Source: CAIRYW01 sp041665985
GTDB taxonomy: Bacteria; Patescibacteriota; Minisyncoccia; Phycocordibacterales; CAIRYW01
Length of the DNA: 19,940 nt
Direction of reading: 5' to 3'
Assembly (NCBI GenBank): GCA_041665985.1
Contig: JBAYHV010000016.1
Coordinates: 1-19,940, forward strand
Below are positions 6,030 through 12,206 of this stretch, piece by piece. Both the position numbers and the translations under genes were made by a program. Each line of letters starts with the position of its first letter. Position 1 is the first letter of the stretch. The notes under the pieces are model-generated. The model was not told the origin of the DNA, ran no database searches, and saw only the letters and a list, made by a program, of their open reading frames with translations.

Positions 6030-6470
6030 ATGAGTGATTATGAAAGACCAGAGAATAATTTCGAAAAAACAAGTTTTTCTCCAGAAGATAAAAATCAAGG
6101 AGGTGTAGCTGAGGAGGAAATGCCGAAATTTGAAAGCAATGAGAGTTTGAAGCAAGTGATCGATAGATCATTAAACATGTCAGATATTACTCTTAAAAAT
6201 TCCGCAGGAGAAGGATATTTAGCAAAGCATGGACATGAGGGTGCTTTAGCTGACAGTTATAATAAGAGTGATGGAGTCATACTTTTTAAAACAAATGGAA
6301 TATTTTATGCTCTTCCTGATACAAATGAAAATGAGCTTAATTTAAAAAGTTTTGGATTTCAGCAAGATTCTTCTATAGCAGTTCCTCATCTTAATGAAGA
6401 TGAGGTTTGGGCTCACTCACTAAAAAATTCTAGTTATTCAAAATGGAAGGAAATGAGTCAAAGTAAATAA
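6030..6470 (+). CDS. Hypothetical soluble acidic protein
   Basis: I do not recognise this 146-residue protein. There is no signal peptide or membrane segment. The first about 40 residues are charged and probably disordered (Glu/Lys/Asn-rich). The remainder alternates hydrophobic and polar residues and contains a possible compact domain (about 50-140: ITLKNSAGEGYLAKHG, then GVILFKTNGIFYALPD). Codon usage is like that of its neighbours. AAGG lies about 17 bases before the ATG, too far to be a normal SD. It converges on the HisRS-like gene across a strong bidirectional terminator. The clean frame and terminator make it a likely real gene. Confidence 0.72.
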   Translation: MSDYERPENNFEKTSFSPEDKNQGGVAEEEMPKFESNESLKQVIDRSLNMSDITLKNSAGEGYLAKHGHEGALADSYNKSDGVILFKTNGIFYALPDTNENELNLKSFGFQQDSSIAVPHLNEDEVWAHSLKNSSYSKWKEMSQSK

Positions 6471-6484
6471 TAAAAGTAAATAAT

Positions 6485-6533
6485 AAAACAAAAAACTCCC
6501 GCGAGACTTAGTCTCGCGGGAGTTTTTTGTTTT
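6485..6533. terminator. Bidirectional terminator, 23-bp stem
   Basis: An exact stem of 23 bp has loop TTA (6508-6510). The GC-rich inner part is ACTCCCGCGAGAC and the outer parts are A- and T-runs, so either strand ends in a U-tract. It serves the 6030 gene and, possibly, the converging HisRS-like gene. Confidence 0.88.
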
Positions 6534-6542
6534 GTCTTTCTC

Positions 6543-6567
6543 TTGTGCGAGGCTTAGCCTCGCACAA
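6543..6567. repeat. TTA-loop palindrome, also found at 10890
   Basis: TTGTGCGAGGC (6543-6553) and its complement (6557-6567) flank TTA. It lies just past the stop of the HisRS-like gene. The inner 17 bases GCGAGGCTTAGCCTCGC recur exactly at 10890-10906. On the minus strand it may act with the adjacent terminator. Confidence 0.7.
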
Positions 6568-6575
6568 TCCTTATG

Positions 6576-7829
6576 TTACTTCAGTTTTTTTAGATACTTA
6601 ACCAAATGGTCAATGGAAACTGTTTCCTGAGACATGGAATCCATATTTCTTACAACCACTGAGTTTTCTGAAGCTTCTCTCTGTCCCATCATAATAATGT
6701 AGGGGATTCCCATTTTTGTAACCTGTTCTAGTTGTGCCGAAAGTTTATCTTTGGCCAAAGATTGAATAACATAAACTCCTGCTTTTCGGAGCATTTCGAT
6801 CAAAGTTAAACTTTTTAATTTTGCATCAAATCCAATTTGAATATAAAAGAATTTTGCTTTTACATCTTTCTTTTTAACAATATTTTTTTTGATGAAGTGA
6901 GGGTGAATCAAAAGGGCTGCTCCAACGGCAGGTACATCTTTTTTTTGCAATGCTCTTTTTGCAAGACCATTATATCTTTCGCCAATTCCAAGAATATGAG
7001 TTTCGATACCTTTACTAGTTATTTTTTTTCCTTGGAGTTCAAAAACAGTGTCAGTGCAATAACTTCTTGATCCTACGAGCGCATGATTCAATTCGTAAGG
7101 AATACAGAGCGATTCAAGGTATTCAAGAACTTCTTTAAAATGATTTCTTCCTGATTCATTTAAAAAGGCAATCGGACGAGGAGCTCCATCTTGAGTCGTT
7201 TTACATTTTTCATGTGCGCAATCAAACAAAGCTGTTGGATTTTTTTTGACAATTGCTAAGCAAGATTTATCAAGATTTCCTGCATTTTTGGAAATATAAT
7301 TTGTAAGTTCTTTAAAAAATCTTGAATAAGCTTCTTTATCTCCAACTGAGTTTATCACTACAGAAAAAGTATATTCGGGATAGCGGTCTTTAAGAATGAC
7401 GTAAGATGCTTCAATAACCATAGCTTCACAAATACTTTTTGAACCACCAATAACTTCAATATTAAAGGTTCCATCCTCATTATTTTTTTTCATGTGAGGA
7501 TTACCTTCTAAAGGCCCTTCATAGAAGCCCATTACAGGCTGAGGAAGATCTATGAATTTTTTTTCAAGAAAAGCTCTTAAGATCGCAATTTTTTCTTCTA
7601 AAAATCCTCCAAACCTTTCGTTTTTGTGAAGAAAAGGATTAAGATTTTTTAGATGTGATTCTCTGAATTTTTTGGCAAATACAATATCTTTTTTTTCTAC
7701 AGAAAAAATCGGAAGTTTTGTAAATCCATAATAAGAAGCGATTCCAGCGGCTTTTTCTAATTCAGGAGAAAGAAGCTCAGTCTTGTGAATTATTTTAACT
7801 TTCTTAGCTTTTTCTTTTTGGGTTTTCAT
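6576..7829 (-). CDS. HisRS-like protein with degenerate active site
   Basis: This 417-residue protein has the layout of class II histidyl-tRNA synthetase. It has a catalytic-type domain, an FNIEVIGG block (122-129) matching the FDVEIIG strand, INSVGDKEAY (160-169), TVFELQ (261-266), GIGERYNGL (281-289) and an HGTP-type anticodon-binding domain (about 325-417). The catalytic features are poor. Motif 2 reads GFYEGPLEGNPHMKKNN where a FRxE core and GRYREF are expected. The histidine-A motif reads LVGSRSYCTD instead of LVRGLDYY. The LRPEGT block is absent. It may be a HisZ-like or other non-aminoacylating paralogue, or a very divergent HisRS. AT-rich repeat-like sequence lies upstream (7830-7962). 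Confidence 0.72.
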   Translation of the reverse strand: MKTQKEKAKKVKIIHKTELLSPELEKAAGIASYYGFTKLPIFSVEKKDIVFAKKFRESHLKNLNPFLHKNERFGGFLEEKIAILRAFLEKKFIDLPQPVMGFYEGPLEGNPHMKKNNEDGTFNIEVIGGSKSICEAMVIEASYVILKDRYPEYTFSVVINSVGDKEAYSRFFKELTNYISKNAGNLDKSCLAIVKKNPTALFDCAHEKCKTTQDGAPRPIAFLNESGRNHFKEVLEYLESLCIPYELNHALVGSRSYCTDTVFELQGKKITSKGIETHILGIGERYNGLAKRALQKKDVPAVGAALLIHPHFIKKNIVKKKDVKAKFFYIQIGFDAKLKSLTLIEMLRKAGVYVIQSLAKDKLSAQLEQVTKMGIPYIIMMGQREASENSVVVRNMDSMSQETVSIDHLVKYLKKLK

Positions 7830-7830
7830 G

Positions 7831-7962
7831 TTTTAAATTTTAAATCAGTAAAATCAGAAGTTAAAAATCAGAACTCAAAATTAAAATTCAAAAGTTAAAA
7901 TTTTTTGCATTAACTTTTTATTTTTTACTTGTAATTTTAAGTTTTGCATTTTGATTTTTGAA
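7831..7962. repeat. Degenerate AT-rich repeat between lepB and HisRS-like gene
   Basis: This 132-base gap holds no gene. It has runs such as AAAATCAGAAGTTAAAAATC and AAAATTCAAAAGTTAAAATT, followed by partial complements (AATTTTAAGTTTTGCATTTT). It resembles a worn copy of the dispersed AT-rich palindromes, but the match is weak. Confidence 0.35.
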
Positions 7963-8550
7963 TTATTTTTCAAAACTTGCTTTGCCTGGCCAAATACCTA
8001 CTTCTGGGATTGGAAACAAACGAGTTAAAACTCTTCCTGTTATTTCGTCCCTATTAAGAGATCCCCATACCCTAGAATCAGAACTTGCTTCTCTGTTGTC
8101 TCCCATCACAAAATATTGATTAGGTCCCAAAACTGTTGTGTTTGTGCCATTTCTTTCTGAAGAAACGTATTGTTCCTTAAGGACAAAACCGTTCGGATTT
8201 TCCTTATTTATGATCGTTACAGTATTTCCATCAACTTTGACTGTTTCTCCCGGAAGTCCAATTACTCTTTTAATGTAATGATCTTTTGGAGCTGGGGGCG
8301 GACGAAAAACTATAACATCGCCTCTTTGCGGTCCGTTAAATCTGTATGAAATTTCATCGATAATTAAATAATCTCCATTGTAAAATGTTGGATACATAGA
8401 AGTTCCAACAACAACAAATGGCTGCGCAATAAAAAGTCTAATAGGCAGTAAAACAAAAATTACCAAAAGAGCGATATCGATTACGTCTTTGAGGAATCCT
8501 TTTAGTAAAGGTTTTTTAGTTTCAGCTAAAATATTTTTTTCCTCTGTCAT
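7963..8550 (-). CDS. lepB: Signal peptidase I
   Basis: Signal peptidase I is a membrane serine protease that removes signal peptides from exported proteins, such as the pilin-like products at the end of this window. The 195-residue protein has one N-terminal membrane segment (about 24-42). Next comes the catalytic serine motif VGTSMYPT with S51, then RGDVIVFRPP (76-85) and the general base K94 in HYIKRVIGLPGE. The GDNREASSDSRVWG block lies at 150-163. All boxes of the family are present and the length is typical of Gram-positive-type enzymes. It is divergent from pth, with a possible -10 close to its start. Confidence 0.95.
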   Translation of the reverse strand: MTEEKNILAETKKPLLKGFLKDVIDIALLVIFVLLPIRLFIAQPFVVVGTSMYPTFYNGDYLIIDEISYRFNGPQRGDVIVFRPPPAPKDHYIKRVIGLPGETVKVDGNTVTIINKENPNGFVLKEQYVSSERNGTNTTVLGPNQYFVMGDNREASSDSRVWGSLNRDEITGRVLTRLFPIPEVGIWPGKASFEK

Positions 8551-8561
8551 GTGCGCATATG

Positions 8562-8569
8562 ATAATATA
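8562..8569 (-). promoter_or_regulatory. Possible -10 region of lepB
   Basis: On the minus strand TATATTAT lies 11 bases before the lepB ATG, so the leader would be very short. No convincing -35 is present at the right distance. Confidence 0.4.
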
Positions 8570-8615
8570 TAGAAGCGTGTTGACGCAAGGCTTTTAAAGT
8601 TTTTTAATAAAAAAC

Positions 8616-8740
8616 TTTAAATTGCTAAATACGAAATCCTAAATTCTAAACAAAAGTCAAATTCAAATATTTAGAATTTTGAAATTTAAGATTAGGTTTT
8701 GTTTAGTATTTAGATATTATGATTTAGAATTTAATAATAA
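8616..8740. repeat. AT-rich dispersed imperfect palindrome, copy 2
   Basis: AATCCTAAATTCTAAAC, then AAATTCAAATATTT, then TTTTGTTTAGTATTTAG form an imperfect inverted repeat that shares blocks with 1920-2058 and 12088-12200. It fills the lepB-pth gap. Confidence 0.6.
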
Positions 8741-8752
8741 TTTTTTAAAATT

Positions 8753-9340
8753 ATGAGTTATGTAATTGTTGGTTTAGGAAATCCAGGAGAAGAATATACA
8801 GACACTCGTCACAACACAGGACGAATTGTTTTAGCTTTAGCAATTAAAAATTTTGATTTTTGTGAATTTAAAATTGATAAAAAACTTTTTGCTTTGGTGG
8901 CAAATGGAAAGATTGGAAAGGAAAGTGTAAAGGCTTTAATGCCAGAAACCTTTATGAACAAATCGGGAAGTTCGCTTAAAACTTTGATCACTTCAGAAAA
9001 AAAGGCTAAGACGCTTGTAGTAATTCATGATGATCTTGATCTGCCGATAGGTAGTTTGAGGATCTCATTTAATCGAGGAGCAGGAGGACACAGAGGAGTT
9101 GAATCAATAATTAGAGCAATCAAAACTGAAAAATTTATTAGAATAAAAATCGGAATTTCTCCAAAGACTCCAACAGGAAAAACAAAAAAACCTAAGTCTG
9201 AAAAAGTTGGAGATTTTATTTTAGGAAAATTCAAACCAGAAGAAATGTTCGAATTAAAAAAAGTTGCCAAAAAAGTTGGCGAGGCTCTTGAAGTAATGAT
9301 CAAAGAAGATGTCTTCAAAGCGATGACAGACTTTAATTAA
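8753..9340 (+). CDS. pth: Peptidyl-tRNA hydrolase
   Basis: This enzyme releases tRNA from peptidyl-tRNAs that drop off the ribosome, a cytosolic recycling step. The 195 residues are the normal length. GLGNPGEEYTDTRHNTG (7-23) carries the catalytic H20. MPETFMNKSG (63-72) carries N69. HDDLDLPIG (92-100) carries D93, and GAGGHRGVESI (109-119) carries H113. All residues known to line the active site are present. The start follows an AT-rich leader without an SD. A 16-bp hairpin lies directly after the stop, and a bidirectional terminator separates it from rpsA. Confidence 0.96.
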   Translation: MSYVIVGLGNPGEEYTDTRHNTGRIVLALAIKNFDFCEFKIDKKLFALVANGKIGKESVKALMPETFMNKSGSSLKTLITSEKKAKTLVVIHDDLDLPIGSLRISFNRGAGGHRGVESIIRAIKTEKFIRIKIGISPKTPTGKTKKPKSEKVGDFILGKFKPEEMFELKKVAKKVGEALEVMIKEDVFKAMTDFN

Positions 9341-9347
9341 AAAAGGT

Positions 9348-9381
9348 TTAGGGCGGTCTAAAAGGTTTTAGACCGCCCTAA
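9348..9381 (+). repeat. 16-bp perfect hairpin after pth
   Basis: TTAGGGCGGTCTAAAA and its complement flank a two-base loop (GG), eight bases after the pth stop. No T-tract follows, so it is more likely an mRNA 3'-end protecting structure or repeat than a terminator. Confidence 0.6.
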
Positions 9382-9464
9382 CGGAAATTGAGCTTTGTGA
9401 ATTAAGGATTTTTTGGAGACTAATTTGGAGACCAGAAATTTTGTAAAAAACCTCAAACAAAATC

Positions 9465-9505
9465 AAAACAAAAAGCCGTTCGCGAAGCGAACGGCTTTTT
9501 GTTTT
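9465..9505. terminator. Bidirectional terminator between pth and rpsA
   Basis: An exact 19-bp stem has loop GAA (9484-9486). The GC-rich core AAGCCGTTCGC is bounded by A-runs on one side and T-runs on the other, giving U-tracts on both strands. It suits the converging pth and rpsA transcripts. Confidence 0.88.
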
Positions 9506-9543
9506 TGACTTTCTCGAAACTTTAACCTCAACCTCGAAACTGC

Positions 9544-10689
9544 CTAAGCTTTCTTCTCTCCTTGGAAAGAAAGTGCCATTTTTTGATCCTTGGGATCAAA
9601 AAGAGCAATTTTGAATGGGTAACTCTTACCTAGTTCAAGATTGTTTCTCAGTTTATCCTCACTTCCGAATTCTGAGATATGAACTAGTCCCGCAACTCCC
9701 TCTTCAATTGAAGCAAGAGCTCCGTGTCTGTTGAATTTGATAACAACAGCTTGAACGATATCGTCTTTTTTGTATTTCTTAGCAGCTTCAGTCCAAGGAT
9801 TTGATTTAAGAGCCTTGATAGATAGAGAGATCTTTCCATCTTTGATTTCAATAACCTTTGCTTTTACTTTATCTCCAACTTTGAAAAGTGTTCGAGGATC
9901 TTCTACAAGTCCCCAATCAAGTTCAGAAATGTGAACTAGACCTTCAAGACCATCTTCAATTTTGATGAAGACACCGAAATCTACAACTCCTGTAATTTCA
10001 GCCTCTAGAACATCTCCAACAACATATTTGTTAACAATTTCTTCTCTATCTTTTGATTCAGGATTTTTCTCAGAGAAAATAAGTTTATTTTCTTTCGCTA
10101 GAGCAGAAATGATGCAAACAGAAAGTTTTTGTCCGACAAGTTTTTTCAACTCATCAAGAATTCTATCTTTGTCACCATCCATTACGCGAGGGTAGTGGTC
10201 ACTCTTAAGCTGTGAAGCTGGAAGAAATCCAACAACACCTTGCCATGTGATAATAAGTCCACCTTTGTTTGCTTCTGTTGGAATAACTTCGAAGGTTCTT
10301 TTATCCTTCATTGCTTTTTCAGCTTCAGTCCAAACAAGAGCTTGTTTAGCCTCTTTTAGAGAAAGTTCTATGTAACCTTCTGCGTTTTTTAGGTCAACTA
10401 CTTTTGCTGCAACTGTATCTCCAGGATTTATTTTCTTGATGACATCTCTAACTGAGAGATATTCTTTTCCAAAAATAATTCCAGTTCCAAAAGGGTACAA
10501 GTCAATATAAACAGCTCCACGCTCATTTGCGAGTACTGTTCCTTCAACAAGACTTCCAATTGCTGGAGGTGTAGGAACTTGTGTGAGAAGTCTTCCCATC
10601 ACAGAATCCCTTTTTGCTTTACTTTCTTCTGACTCTTCTACAACAGCTTTTACTTTGACAATTTTTTCGTCTTTTGTTTCTGTGCTCAT
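9544..10689 (-). CDS. rpsA: Ribosomal protein bS1-like, four S1 domains
   Basis: This 381-residue RNA-binding protein has four S1 (OB-fold) repeats at about 45-112, 130-207, 223-292 and 308-378. The third is the most typical (VVDFGVFIKIEDGLEGLVHISEL). In bS1 the repeats hold mRNA on the 30S subunit and help start leaderless-poor or structured messages. Four domains, rather than six as in E. coli, is a short form found in several lineages. The frame is open upstream to a TTG at 10758, but I choose the ATG at 10689 because the residues from there match a normal start (MSTETKDEKIVKVK). No SD is seen. A related S1-domain protein is possible, but bS1 fits best. Confidence 0.88.
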   Translation of the reverse strand: MSTETKDEKIVKVKAVVEESEESKAKRDSVMGRLLTQVPTPPAIGSLVEGTVLANERGAVYIDLYPFGTGIIFGKEYLSVRDVIKKINPGDTVAAKVVDLKNAEGYIELSLKEAKQALVWTEAEKAMKDKRTFEVIPTEANKGGLIITWQGVVGFLPASQLKSDHYPRVMDGDKDRILDELKKLVGQKLSVCIISALAKENKLIFSEKNPESKDREEIVNKYVVGDVLEAEITGVVDFGVFIKIEDGLEGLVHISELDWGLVEDPRTLFKVGDKVKAKVIEIKDGKISLSIKALKSNPWTEAAKKYKKDDIVQAVVIKFNRHGALASIEEGVAGLVHISEFGSEDKLRNNLELGKSYPFKIALFDPKDQKMALSFQGEKKA

Positions 10690-11054
10690 GTGTTTACTCG
10701 GAATCAAGTTTCGCCTGAATATCTCGTCCTCCACGCTATTAAATTTGTGGATTTGCAATTATCAGTAGGCGAGGTTAGCTCTTTTCCTTATATTTATATG
10801 CTCGTGATTGTACATTAATTCTCCTAAAAAACCAAGTTTTTAGACTGACAAAAAGAAGACATAAAAAACCCAAGAAATATAACGGTTGTGCGAGGCTTAG
10901 CCTCGCCGAAGCCTATATATATCTTCGTCAATTCAAGTGTGGTAGGTGATATATAAACACTTCTGACATCTTTGATACATTTGTTAAATTTTACAAACGG
11001 TTATCTTTTGAAAAGTTTGAAAAATTTTAATTATTTAAAAAAATAAAAACGATG
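10690..11054. other. Divergent intergenic region, no gene seen
   Basis: This is about 365 AT-rich bases between the divergent rpsA and the 11071 gene. On the minus strand TATAAATATAAGG about 100 bases before the rpsA ATG may be its promoter. It contains the palindrome at 10890-10906 and a weak inverted pair AAGTGT/ACACTT near 10937-10963. I found no tRNA or convincing coding frame. Confidence 0.5.
10890..10906. repeat. TTA-loop palindrome, second copy
   Basis: GCGAGGCTTAGCCTCGC is identical to the core of 6543-6567, and the flanking TTGT on its left is shared too. Here it is in a divergent promoter region, not after a gene, so a terminator role is less likely for this copy. Confidence 0.65.
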
Positions 11055-11063
11055 TGATATAAT
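11055..11063 (+). promoter_or_regulatory. Extended -10 promoter, leaderless start
   Basis: TGATATAAT is a TGn-extended perfect -10. It ends seven bases before the ATG at 11071, so the message would be leaderless. The same nine bases occur at 14838. Confidence 0.7.
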
Positions 11064-11070
11064 CTCGCCT

Positions 11071-11679
11071 ATGATAATCACAAGACAAGGAGATCTAGAA
11101 ATAAAATTACAAGCTGGCGATACAATTGCTGGAATTAATCCGCCTTCAAAAGACTCAAAATTAAAGGGTGGAAAATTTGGCGCAAACATTGCTCTAGTTT
11201 CACTTAATCACAAAGATTTTAACGGAGTTGATTTGCTCGCTTTTGGTGAGAAGAAACCTTTCGTAATATCAGGCCCTGGAGAATACGAAGTTAAGGGAAT
11301 TTTTATAAAAGGTTTTGGTTCAAGAAGCGATTACGAAAGTAAGCAAGAAAAAATAAACACTATTTATGTTGTAGCGATGGACGGAATGAAAGTGGTACAT
11401 CTCGGAGCGCTTTCTGAAGAAAAATTATCTGAAGAAGCGCTTGAAGCTGTGGATGATATTGATATTTTGATGATTCAGTTAGGTGACAATCTTTTGAATC
11501 CTGCCCAAGCCGCTAAGCTTGCTGTTTTCCTTGAAGCAAAATTGATAATTCCAATCGGAAGTATTGAAGATCAGAAAAAATTTGCCAAAGAGGTCGGAGC
11601 AAAGCCGGAGGAAACAGATAAATTGACATTAAAAAGAAAAGATCTAGAAGGAAAGTCAAACGCAGTGGCATTCATATAG
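11071..11679 (+). CDS. MBL-fold protein lacking metal ligands
   Basis: These 202 residues follow the layout of UlaG-like metallo-beta-lactamase-fold hydrolases. GANIALVSLNHKDFNGVD (37-54) is where the family has VTHxHxDH. FVISGPGEYEVKGIFI (64-79) is very typical. INTIYVVAMDGMKVVHLGAL (95-114) stands where the family has HLGDL. IPIGS (160-164) is where a histidine is often found. Most of the zinc-binding His/Asp residues are replaced (S-L-N-H-K-D-F, HLGAL), so it is probably not an active hydrolase. It is followed 34 bases later by a one-TM protein, then gyrA. The role is unknown. Confidence 0.82.
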   Translation: MIITRQGDLEIKLQAGDTIAGINPPSKDSKLKGGKFGANIALVSLNHKDFNGVDLLAFGEKKPFVISGPGEYEVKGIFIKGFGSRSDYESKQEKINTIYVVAMDGMKVVHLGALSEEKLSEEALEAVDDIDILMIQLGDNLLNPAQAAKLAVFLEAKLIIPIGSIEDQKKFAKEVGAKPEETDKLTLKRKDLEGKSNAVAFI

Positions 11680-11713
11680 ATAACAGAGAGTTGTAATTTG
11701 ATAGTGAAATAAA

Positions 11714-12079
11714 ATGTCAAAAAAGAAAGAACTTACGCTTGAAGAGCATAAAAAAAAGTTAGCATTAGTTTTTGCAGGATTAATTACTTTTTTTATTTTT
11801 ATAGTTTGGATATTGTTTTTTATCGGAGATGCAAAAAAGCAACTTAATAAGACGTCCGAAGGAAGAGTTGAAATTTTTAGTGTGTTTCAAGACACTATGG
11901 GAAAATTTGCAGACAGATTTGTAAATCAGTTTAAAACACTTCCCGAAAAATTTGTCGGAACCCAAACAAATCTTCCGGCAGGAGATTTGAACAGGCAATC
12001 ATCAAGTACCGCGGTAATTCATCCGGAGCAGTTGACAGCAAGTACAACGAAAGTTTTAATAGAAAATATTAATCAATAA
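11714..12079 (+). CDS. Single-TM protein of unknown function
   Basis: I do not recognise this 121-residue protein. A basic N-terminus (MSKKKELTLEEHKKK) precedes one strong membrane helix (about 16-37). A short helix-prone segment follows (about 45-75: EIFSVFQDTMGKFADRFVNQF). The C-terminus is Ser/Thr-rich and probably disordered outside the membrane. The topology by the positive-inside rule is N-in, C-out. The start lies in an A-rich sequence without an SD. It is probably transcribed with the MBL-like gene 34 bases upstream. Confidence 0.78.
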   Translation: MSKKKELTLEEHKKKLALVFAGLITFFIFIVWILFFIGDAKKQLNKTSEGRVEIFSVFQDTMGKFADRFVNQFKTLPEKFVGTQTNLPAGDLNRQSSSTAVIHPEQLTASTTKVLIENINQ

Positions 12080-12087
12080 GTTAGGAA

Positions 12088-12200
12088 ATTCTAAGCACTA
12101 AATGCTAAACTCTATGTAAATAATAAATTCAAATATTTAAAATTTGGAAATTAAAAATTAGATATTGTTTAGGATTTAAAAATTAGTATTTAGAAATTAA
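12088..12200. repeat. AT-rich dispersed imperfect palindrome, copy 3
   Basis: AAATGCTAAACTC, then AAATTCAAATATTT, then ATTGTTTAGGATTT and TAGTATTTAG repeat the plan of copies 1 and 2. It ends just before the gyrA start, so it may form part of the gyrA leader. Confidence 0.6.
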
Positions 12201-12206
12201 GAAAAA

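Noticed and set aside
10690..10758. Upstream TTG start for rpsA
   Set aside because: TTG start with no SD. The extra residues do not belong to an S1 domain, and the ATG at 10689 gives a usual N-terminus.
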